The position numbers were made by a program, and so were the translations under genes. The notes beneath the pieces are model-generated. The model saw only the letters and a program-made list of their open reading frames with translations. It was not told where the DNA came from and did no database searches. Below are positions 14,902-21,443 of a stretch of 21,443 nt of DNA, piece by piece. Every line of letters begins with the position of its first letter. The stretch's first letter is position 1. Source of the DNA: a virus; IMG/VR virus record IMGVR_UViG_3300049855_000097, positions 1 through 21,443 of that record; one strand, 5' to 3'.

Positions 14902-15510
14902 ATGTTAGCTGAGAAAAGAACAGGTCCACAAGTTACAACAGATGGTAGTATTCAGGAAGTAAGAGGTGGTAAGACGGGTGAACTTATTGTTGGTGATGCA
15001 CACGCCCGTTTTTATGAGGGTGTTGCTAGAGGTAGCGTATACATTGGAGCTAATCTAGGTGGTACACCTGTTACAACACAGGCTGGATTATCCGCAACAA
15101 CTCCGGCATTAACATTATATAATCCAACAGGGTCTGGTAAAAACTTAGTACTTCAAACAATCACAGTAGATATCACAACAGCACCAGCGGCAGCAGCAGG
15201 ATTAATGCTTGCAGCTAATGTGAATGCTGCTGCTCCAACTGCCACAACTACTGCGACTGTACAGAATGCTCTTATTGGTAATGCGTCTACAGGTGTTGGT
15301 TTATGTTACCGTATTGCAACATTAGCAGCAGCACCACTTGCAATTAGATTTCTTGGTGGTACAACAGGTGCAGCAGCTATTGGTGGTGTACAATTAATTG
15401 ATCACGTTGATGGTGAGGTTATCATAGCACCCGGTTCTTATGTTTCATTACAAGCAACAAGTGCTGCTGCAATTTTAGGTTCATTCACTTGGGAAGAAGT
15501 TTCAATCTAA
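14902..15510 (+). CDS. Beta-rich virion appendage protein
   Basis: A 202-residue protein. The N-terminal part has GGKTGELIVGDAHARFYEGV (about residues 22-41), a pattern I associate with small structural proteins next to fibre genes in environmental phages. The rest is a single strand-rich domain with NPTGSGKNLVLQTITVDI (about 74-91) and a C-terminal PGSYVSLQATSAAAILGSFTWEE (last 25 residues), resembling a jelly-roll or TNF-like head domain. Ala, Thr and Gly are very frequent. There are no enzyme motifs. It is probably a virion tail or capsid appendage. The good ribosome site suggests many copies are made. Confidence 0.6.
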   Translation: MLAEKRTGPQVTTDGSIQEVRGGKTGELIVGDAHARFYEGVARGSVYIGANLGGTPVTTQAGLSATTPALTLYNPTGSGKNLVLQTITVDITTAPAAAAGLMLAANVNAAAPTATTTATVQNALIGNASTGVGLCYRIATLAAAPLAIRFLGGTTGAAAIGGVQLIDHVDGEVIIAPGSYVSLQATSAAAILGSFTWEEVSI

Positions 15511-15511
15511 T

Positions 15512-15709
15512 ATGCCTACAGCCAATGTCACAATAAATCGTGTATCATCTGACAATACGTATACATACACATTTAATGTGGATGGTACGGTACAGACAGC
15601 AGTAATCAGTGTTGCATCTATCGGTGCAGTCATTGATGCAGTAAAGACATTAATTGCAGCGCAGGGAGGCACGGTACAACGTGCTTCTCTGACTGTAATA
15701 ATTACATAA
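15512..15709 (+). CDS. Small beta-strand protein, unknown function
   Basis: A 65-residue protein one base downstream of the previous stop, with only a weak GAAGAAG ribosome site, so it is probably translated by coupling. It has two beta hairpins (TVTINRV-like start, TYTYTFNVDGTVQTAVISV), a helix (IGAVIDAVKTLIAAQGG) and a final strand (RASLTVIIT). There is no membrane segment. It may be an accessory piece of the neighbouring appendage. I do not recognise the family. Confidence 0.58.
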   Translation: MPTANVTINRVSSDNTYTYTFNVDGTVQTAVISVASIGAVIDAVKTLIAAQGGTVQRASLTVIIT

Positions 15710-15718
15710 GAGGACACC

Positions 15719-16447
15719 ATGGACCCAGTATCAATGGTCTTAAATGCAGCAAATATAGGTGGCGGTTTAATGCAAGCTTTCGGAAAGAAGAAAGCTCGTT
15801 CCATCGACCCCGAGTGGCTCAAGCAACATTTCGGCGCAAATGCCGTTAACGATCAAATGGTCCAGCTATTCAACCATGTTTTATCTGGTCCCGTTGGTCA
15901 GCAACTAATGGCTAATGCAGCACAACAGGGACAGCAGTTCCAGACAGATCAAGCACGAGGCGCGGCTGCGGCTGGTATGGGACCAACAGGTGGTGCAGAC
16001 TCAGGCGCAAGTATTTTTAGTGGTGCAGCAGCAGGAGGCGCTACTAACGCATTGCAACGTGATGTAAAATCAGGTATAATGAACAATGCACAATCACAAG
16101 CGCAGCAGATGGTCAGCGATAGAATGCGCATTGCAGCCGCTAGCAAGCAACAGCAGATGGATAATGATTTCTCACAGCCAAGTACAATGCAATCACTCGG
16201 AGGGATGATATCCCGTGGCGCGAATGCAGGAATGGCAGCGATACCAGCAGCGGCAGCAGGTGCATCAGCACCTAGTGCTTTACTTCATCCAGCTAGTCCA
16301 GCTATGAATTCACCACTAGGAAGTATGGGGCAGTCAATTAATAAGACTCCCGGTTTTATGGGGTCTAGATTCCAAAGTGCAAGTCAGGGTAAATTCGGGC
16401 GTCTTTCTCGTGCCAATGCATCCTTACCTATGTGGAGTAATAAATAA
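15719..16447 (+). CDS. Small internal virion (DNA ejection) protein, gp14-like position
   Basis: A 242-residue protein with GAGG before the ATG. It starts with a short hydrophobic, glycine-containing helix (VLNAANIGGGLMQAFG), then a basic KKKAR and the segment SIDPEWLKQHFGANAV. A helical region follows (MVQLFNHVLSGPVGQQLM) and then a long Ala/Gly/Gln/Met-rich stretch (about residues 60-210). This composition is typical of the small ejection proteins (T7 gp14, P22 gp7 class), which are stored in the capsid and form part of the trans-envelope channel. It is the first of three genes in the T7-like order small, middle, large. It overlaps the next gene by one base (TAATG). Confidence 0.62.
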   Translation: MDPVSMVLNAANIGGGLMQAFGKKKARSIDPEWLKQHFGANAVNDQMVQLFNHVLSGPVGQQLMANAAQQGQQFQTDQARGAAAAGMGPTGGADSGASIFSGAAAGGATNALQRDVKSGIMNNAQSQAQQMVSDRMRIAAASKQQQMDNDFSQPSTMQSLGGMISRGANAGMAAIPAAAAGASAPSALLHPASPAMNSPLGSMGQSINKTPGFMGSRFQSASQGKFGRLSRANASLPMWSNK

Positions 16448-17334
16448 TGGTTGATTCAATTTACGGACCTCAAATTCCACCGGAGAACGTAGATCAGACT
16501 ACGGTACCAAGTCCGAAAGATCCATATGAAGAAAGAGCAAAGGGCGCAATGGATGAATACGGTGTGAGCATGAAGGCATTACAAGCAATGATGCCACAGA
16601 TCGACTATGAAAAGACCTTTGGACATTATCTAAAGAAACAGGATGAAACCCCGATGACACGTATGCCGGGGAGAGGAGAAGCATTCTCTAGAGCATTTGG
16701 TTCTGAAGGTGGAAATGAATCTGTCTTACAGCAGATCCAGCAAGCGCATCAAGAAAAGAGAAGTCTGCATCAGCAGCACCTAGAGACAGAGCGAGATATC
16801 CTAAGTGCAAAAGTAAAACAAGAAATGGACAAAGGTAATGCAGATAATGCAATGAAGGCACAGGCTGCAAAACGATTACTTGATTATCAACTAGACGCTA
16901 TCAATGATGAACGTAAGAATAAGCAACAGTTAGATCTTGAAGATAAAAAAGGGCGCGATAGAGCAGCACTGCAAGAAAAGAAACTCGCGGCCATGGGAGA
17001 TATCGCAAAAGATAAAATCATGGCTATGATCAAGACTCATGGTGGTGATGATAAGATGGCACTAGCTAAGTTCAATTGGTTTATGAAAACAAACTACGGA
17101 GCTATGAAGAGTCTTCTTGATGCAGATCCAATTCTTGGTAGTGCTGTTTCACCAGCACAAACAAGTGCACTTGCTGGTATGGTCACAGCCGCAATGGAAG
17201 ATTATGATAAATCACATGGTGGTAGTTCACAACCAACAGGTGGATCTACAACGACAGTAGTGAGTGGTAGCACATCTGGTTCAAGAACTAGACTACAGCA
17301 GATTGCCGATAGAAAAACGGCAGAAAGAAAATAA
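16447..17334 (+). CDS. Coiled-coil internal virion protein, gp15-like position
   Basis: A 295-residue, highly charged, helical protein. The N-terminal 45 residues are Pro-rich. Residues about 90-200 form one long coiled coil with many Gln, Lys, Glu and Asp (including LQQIQQAHQEKRSLHQQH and LDLEDKKGRDRAALQEKK). Next comes a helical segment with ALAKFNWFMKTNYGAMKSLL (about 205-225), and the C-terminus is Ser/Gly/Thr-rich with a final basic helix. No enzyme motif is present. Placed between the small ejection protein and the 980-residue protein, it matches the middle member of an internal core. A chaperone-like or tail-linker role is the alternative. Confidence 0.55.
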   Translation: MVDSIYGPQIPPENVDQTTVPSPKDPYEERAKGAMDEYGVSMKALQAMMPQIDYEKTFGHYLKKQDETPMTRMPGRGEAFSRAFGSEGGNESVLQQIQQAHQEKRSLHQQHLETERDILSAKVKQEMDKGNADNAMKAQAAKRLLDYQLDAINDERKNKQQLDLEDKKGRDRAALQEKKLAAMGDIAKDKIMAMIKTHGGDDKMALAKFNWFMKTNYGAMKSLLDADPILGSAVSPAQTSALAGMVTAAMEDYDKSHGGSSQPTGGSTTTVVSGSTSGSRTRLQQIADRKTAERK

Positions 17335-17343
17335 GGAGCTTTA

Positions 17344-20286
17344 ATGGATAATGTGATTGCACCAAGAGATACTACACAAGAACCTGAAGACGATAATGAT
17401 CTTATCTTCAAAGGTCTACGTGAAGACTATCCAGATTTAAAGGACGTTGATGACGATATTCTAGTTGACACAATACATGAGGGAGAATTTCCCGATGTAA
17501 AGGATCAGAAAGAATTCACTCAGATGCTCCATGATGCTTATGTACCAAAGAAGACTCCTCTTAACTTTGGTGCAATCACACCCACTGAAGCACCTAAACC
17601 AAAAGGCGCATCTGTATGGGGCGCAGTCGGTAAAGGCATAGCTGATATGGGTCATCAAATAGCATCATCATTTGCGTCCCCTATAGATGCTGCGGCAGAA
17701 TACGCACATCGCGGAGCATTTGAAAAGCCAGTTGATGAACTAGAAGCAATGCCTGATTACCAAGGGCTTATTCAGCGTGGTTACTCTCCAAAGATCGCTC
17801 GCCATATCATGGAACAGCGTATTGGAACTATGCAAGATCTCAATGCTAGTAACGAAGCTGAAGCAGAGTTAGGGAAAAGTAAAGCGGTAGAAGGTACAGC
17901 TACATATCTAAGCACAGCAGCATCAATGGGATTAGCAGGGGCACTTGGGGCAGGTGGTGCAGTAGCATCGGGAGTAGAGAGTGCTATTTCTCCTTTAAAC
18001 GTGGGTCTATCTGAATCAGCTATGCAGACACTAGCAAGTAAGGGTCTAGCTGGTGCAGCTAAGCACGCTATAGAAGGTGCAGCAGGACTCATGGGGTACG
18101 AAGCTGTAAAAGCCGCAGCCGAAGGAAAGTCAGCAGGTGAAATATGTGATCTTACTGTATATGGTACGACTAATAAGGCAGAAAGAAGTATAGGACAATC
18201 ACCTGCTGTACAAGGAGCATTATTTGGTGTGTCTCTTCCTATAGCAGTTAAAGGGGTTGGAAAAGTTCTAGGTAAGGTTGTCAATACAGCACAGCTTATT
18301 CCACGATACATTGAGCAGAAAGTAACCAGAGCAGCAAAGGCACAGATTGCCGCACTCGCGGCGCAGGCTGATAACTTCGCAGAAAAGTTTAATGCTGATC
18401 ACCTTCGTACACGGTATGAAGATCTAGCTAGAGCGCATGATGGGCAACCATCTACAATTCTAGCAGGTAGATTAATTAAAGACATATTAGGCGAAGACGT
18501 ACTAGCTAATGCATCAGCAGAATCAATTCTCAAGTTAGCAGAAAAGATTAAGATGCAAAGACGCTATATTGGCATCGACCCCGGCATGGGATCAACTAGA
18601 CCCATTGATCGTATTGTATCTCCCGAAGGATTTATGACTATACGGGATGATCTAGGTATGCCTGAACCTGATCCGTTACAAGTTATTAACATGCTCGCAC
18701 AGGAACAAATGCCGGGTATGCTACCACCGGGTGTAGATCCTATGAACCCACCAGTAGGTGGAATGGTAACAGAAGGGACACTCGGGCGGGAAGGTAGAAC
18801 ACTAGATCTAAGCCCACATGTTCCACAGAGTGGACCACTTGGTGCGCTTACAGAACACAATGCACCCGGTCCTATGAACACACAGCCTATGCAAGACGTA
18901 GGCAATCTGCCTTCTGAAGCAGGCGGAACATCAAATATAATTCCTCCGGCTGCACCACAGTTTGAAGGTACATGGAACGCGTGGGAACCACAGCCACAGC
19001 AGGATATCAATGCTCCTGAAATAGATCTAACGCGTGAATATCCTTTTGGAGCAACAACGGGGTTCTCAACAGAACCACGCATGATAGATCTTCCTTCAGT
19101 ACCAGCAGAACCAAGACTAGACTATCGTCCATTACCAGATGATCCTACCGGGCTACCTATTGAGCGTCCAACAGGAACAACACCAAGTGGTGGAGCAACA
19201 AGAAATAATCCTAATGTTATCATGCCAAGTACTAAGCGTGGCGTAGATCTAGGAGCTACAAAGGGTCTAGATGCAACACCACCAGCAAAGAAGTCTGCCA
19301 TTGTACCAGCAGCTAAAGAAGAACCAAAGAAGGTAGAAACAAAGAAAACTGGTCCAGCAATACAACCTTCAAAGGACTACAGTCCAACGAAGGTAAATAA
19401 GGCAGAAGAAGCTATTCGCAAGAATAGATCCACGCTAGAAACAGCAGCAAAGGACTTCAATTTAAATGAAGCAGAACACCAGAAACTCAAGGAACGGATG
19501 GGAGTCAAGCCCGAACCAGCACCAAAGGTAGCAGAACCACCAAAGGTAGATGAAACTACAGTGGAGAATGCTAAAGACTATAAGGCTTCTTTACATAGTG
19601 TTATCAGAAAGTCTATAGGTGGTCGTGTGTGGGAAGTACGTACTACAAAAGGACCAGTTACAGTTGATTCACAGATATTCAAGAATGAAGAAGAGGCTAC
19701 AAAGGAACTTGACAGACTTATCAAGCACGCCACACCAGACGAGATAGAACATAATAGTCAAACGATAGGGAATGTTAAAGAGAGTATACTAGGTGGAAAG
19801 AAAACTGTAAAAGAAGAAAAGTATTTAAAGCGCATTAAAAATGTACCACAAGAAACGACAGAACCAGCACCAGTTGAGGCACCTAAAAAACTTCCGTACA
19901 ACCCACCAAAGGAAAATAAAGCCGAACGTGGTAGTACAGAGTGGTTCACAAATACATTAGAAGACCTTCGTCATGGCTACATTGACATGCCAGATGCAAA
20001 GATGCAGAAGGGTGACTATGCTTCAGCTACACCAACACCTGAAGAGCTACATAACAACCTAGCACACAGACGCAACAAGCGAACAACAGCTTGGCATCAA
20101 GCAGTAGCAAGCTTCTCAGAAATGGTGGCGGCAAAGATTGAAGATCCAAAAATCAGAGAAGAGATCGAAAAGGCTTCCGAACACATTCTTACAACAAGAG
20201 ATTCAACGAAGCCAACAACAACAGAAGAAGTTAAGTTCGCAGATGATCTATTAGATAAGGTTCTTAAGGCACTCAAGGAGAAGTAA
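17344..20286 (+). CDS. Large internal virion protein
   Basis: A 980-residue protein whose AAGGAG overlaps the upstream stop. Residues 1-70 are very acidic (for example REDYPDLKDVDDDILVD), a type of N-terminus seen in large phage internal proteins. Residues about 183-260 and 287-312 are Gly/Ala-rich hydrophobic helices that could enter a membrane. A helical segment (about 325-410) follows, then a long Pro-rich linker (about 435-680) with repeated MPG/PPG turns. Near 740-800 is a small alpha/beta unit containing IRKSIGGRVWEVRTTKGPV. The end is helical and charged. No lysozyme or other catalytic motif is evident. Ejection-channel component is the best call, based on size, Gly/Ala helices and gene order. 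Confidence 0.58.
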   Translation: MDNVIAPRDTTQEPEDDNDLIFKGLREDYPDLKDVDDDILVDTIHEGEFPDVKDQKEFTQMLHDAYVPKKTPLNFGAITPTEAPKPKGASVWGAVGKGIADMGHQIASSFASPIDAAAEYAHRGAFEKPVDELEAMPDYQGLIQRGYSPKIARHIMEQRIGTMQDLNASNEAEAELGKSKAVEGTATYLSTAASMGLAGALGAGGAVASGVESAISPLNVGLSESAMQTLASKGLAGAAKHAIEGAAGLMGYEAVKAAAEGKSAGEICDLTVYGTTNKAERSIGQSPAVQGALFGVSLPIAVKGVGKVLGKVVNTAQLIPRYIEQKVTRAAKAQIAALAAQADNFAEKFNADHLRTRYEDLARAHDGQPSTILAGRLIKDILGEDVLANASAESILKLAEKIKMQRRYIGIDPGMGSTRPIDRIVSPEGFMTIRDDLGMPEPDPLQVINMLAQEQMPGMLPPGVDPMNPPVGGMVTEGTLGREGRTLDLSPHVPQSGPLGALTEHNAPGPMNTQPMQDVGNLPSEAGGTSNIIPPAAPQFEGTWNAWEPQPQQDINAPEIDLTREYPFGATTGFSTEPRMIDLPSVPAEPRLDYRPLPDDPTGLPIERPTGTTPSGGATRNNPNVIMPSTKRGVDLGATKGLDATPPAKKSAIVPAAKEEPKKVETKKTGPAIQPSKDYSPTKVNKAEEAIRKNRSTLETAAKDFNLNEAEHQKLKERMGVKPEPAPKVAEPPKVDETTVENAKDYKASLHSVIRKSIGGRVWEVRTTKGPVTVDSQIFKNEEEATKELDRLIKHATPDEIEHNSQTIGNVKESILGGKKTVKEEKYLKRIKNVPQETTEPAPVEAPKKLPYNPPKENKAERGSTEWFTNTLEDLRHGYIDMPDAKMQKGDYASATPTPEELHNNLAHRRNKRTTAWHQAVASFSEMVAAKIEDPKIREEIEKASEHILTTRDSTKPTTTEEVKFADDLLDKVLKALKEK

Positions 20287-21443
20287 TGGGATTATTTCAA
20301 GGCATTGCAAAGGCAGCAGGACCAGCGATAGAAGAAGGTATATCTAAAGCATGGCATGCACTAAGAACGCCTGCCCTACCTGAAGCTATAGCACGAGGCA
20401 CAGCAGAGCATCCTACAATACTAGAGGATGCACTCAAAGCTGGTGTACCTACAGCAGAACGCGCTAAGTCAGTACCATATGCTGGAACGCCAGAGATGCG
20501 TGCTAACGTGCGTGCGACAGCCCCCACCCGAGTGAAGACAATACCTGAAGTTATTCAGGATGGAAAGACAGTGCTTGGAGCGTTCTTCCAAGCACATCCA
20601 AACTTAGGTGCAGACGTTAAGAAAACACTTAATGAATCAGGATGGCGTGGTGGCGCAGCAAAAGACGCAGCAGATCAGCAACTAAAGAAAGTCTTTGAAC
20701 CCATTCAAGGGAATGAGAAAGAAGTATGGCGTAGGGTGAATCTATTCTATGACCATGCTATTGCAAAAGATAATATGTCACAGGGCCTACGTGATGGTTT
20801 AAGTCACGTAGATGGTAAGCCTCTTGAACACTGGTTAACAGAAACGGATAAATTCGAAAAAGCCATAGGTGATGATGAAGGAATCAGACAGGTACAAAGT
20901 AACTATCGTCAGATGCTTGATGGTATCTTTGCTGACCAACAAGCGCGTGGGTGGATACAACCGGAAAGAAAATTAGGTGACTATACGCCCATTAGAAAAC
21001 TATTTGCTACCGCTGAAGGATTAGCTGATCAGGGTGGAGAAGATTTTAGAGTAAGACTTCAGAACTCACAGTTCCGTAGAACAAACATGCAGCAAGGAGG
21101 TAGAGAAACAAACCTGCTCCTTCTTATGCACGATATTCTAGCTGAGCATCATAAGAAAGTAGTTGAACACGAAACGTTCATGAAGCTTATGGATGATCCA
21201 ACGATTAACTTCACTGATCAGTTTGAACATGGGGATGTGTTACCAAAAGGATTAATCTCATATAATCCCGGCGCAGGACATATGGGGTACCAGATCAAGT
21301 CACCTGATGATTCAGTCATTGATGCATTCGGTCGTGCCATGTCTCCCATTGAAGGCTATAGTAAGCTAGTTACTCCGGGCAGCTATGTTATACCAGAATC
21401 ACTTGGCAATGCGTTTAAGTATTATAATGGAAGCAAAGCAACG
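20286..21443 (+). CDS. Large virion-associated protein, N-terminal part (runs off the window)
   Basis: The ATG overlaps the preceding TAA (TAATG) with AAGGAG just upstream, and the frame is open to the end of the window, giving at least 386 residues. The start MGLFQGIAKAAGPAIEEGIS is an amphipathic helix. Residues about 100-230 are helical, with EVWRRVNLFYDHAI and NYRQMLDGIFADQQARGWI. LGDYTPIRKL (about 230-239) and a helix-rich stretch, NLLLLMHDILAEHHKKVVEH (276-295), follow, then a strand-rich part with LPKGLISYNPGAGHMGYQI. This resembles the body of very large polyvalent or internal virion proteins of phages (T7 gp16-like position), which can carry enzyme domains further on. The functional part is probably outside the window. 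Confidence 0.6.
   Translation, partial: MGLFQGIAKAAGPAIEEGISKAWHALRTPALPEAIARGTAEHPTILEDALKAGVPTAERAKSVPYAGTPEMRANVRATAPTRVKTIPEVIQDGKTVLGAFFQAHPNLGADVKKTLNESGWRGGAAKDAADQQLKKVFEPIQGNEKEVWRRVNLFYDHAIAKDNMSQGLRDGLSHVDGKPLEHWLTETDKFEKAIGDDEGIRQVQSNYRQMLDGIFADQQARGWIQPERKLGDYTPIRKLFATAEGLADQGGEDFRVRLQNSQFRRTNMQQGGRETNLLLLMHDILAEHHKKVVEHETFMKLMDDPTINFTDQFEHGDVLPKGLISYNPGAGHMGYQIKSPDDSVIDAFGRAMSPIEGYSKLVTPGSYVIPESLGNAFKYYNGSKAT

Noticed and set aside
17781-19082. Long reverse-strand open frames (about 170-176 codons) opposite the 980-residue gene, and similar ones at 13163-13672 and 999-1487
   Set aside because: They lie antisense to well-supported genes, have Pro/Ser/Ala/Cys-rich low-complexity products typical of shadow frames, and lack convincing ribosome sites or gene spacing. 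Every supported gene is on the + strand.
1-21443. Possible absence of CAGCTG and CTGCAG
   Set aside because: I saw none by eye, but only about four of each would be expected, so absence is weak evidence. It needs an exact count over the whole genome.
1-21443. CRISPR array, tRNA genes, integrase or attachment site
   Set aside because: No regularly spaced direct repeats, no cloverleaf-like non-coding stretch and no recombinase frame were seen. Coding density leaves no gap large enough.

Overview
This window is the virion-morphogenesis half of a tailed-phage genome. It is tightly packed and every gene runs on the + strand. No cellular genes, tRNAs, integrase or insertion sequences are visible. 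Gene order is portal (C-terminal part only), scaffold, SU10/DUF5309-type major capsid protein, decoration-like protein, head-tail adaptor, nozzle (T7 gp12-like), fibre and appendage proteins, then internal virion (ejection) proteins. There is no sheath, tube or tape-measure gene, so a short-tailed (podovirus-like) particle is the best reading. The host cannot be named from sequence alone. Starts are preceded by AAGGAG/GGAG-type ribosome sites, so the host is a bacterium with ordinary Shine-Dalgarno initiation.

Region 1 (1-4162): portal end, three small proteins (one of 49 residues with a Cys cluster), a bacterial Ig-like protein, scaffold and major capsid protein, closed by a strong UUCG hairpin. 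Region 2 (4177-6103): a decoration-like protein between two terminator hairpins, then five small uncharacterised proteins with touching or overlapping starts and stops. Region 3 (6113-7354): a GT-B glycosyltransferase set inside the structural operon. Region 4 (7369-15709): adaptor, nozzle, fibre, a long repeat-built appendage protein and two small beta-rich proteins. Region 5 (15719-21443): a set resembling the T7 gp14/gp15/gp16 internal virion proteins, plus a further large protein that runs off the window. No stretch of 300 bases or more lacks a gene; the longest gaps are about 45 bases and hold the two hairpins.

The genes read as one assembly line. Portal, scaffold and capsid build the procapsid. 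Ejection proteins are packed inside it. Adaptor and nozzle close the vertex, and fibre and appendage proteins are added to the tail. The glycosyltransferase may modify a virion protein or the host surface.

The strongest non-gene signal is at DNA level. The pentamer CCWGG (Dcm/EcoRII-type site) appears to be wholly absent, while CCSGG is common and the Pro-Gly dipeptides I traced are all written with CCC or CCG. A second signal is an over-represented octamer, CCCGAGTG, found in all coding frames and on both strands.
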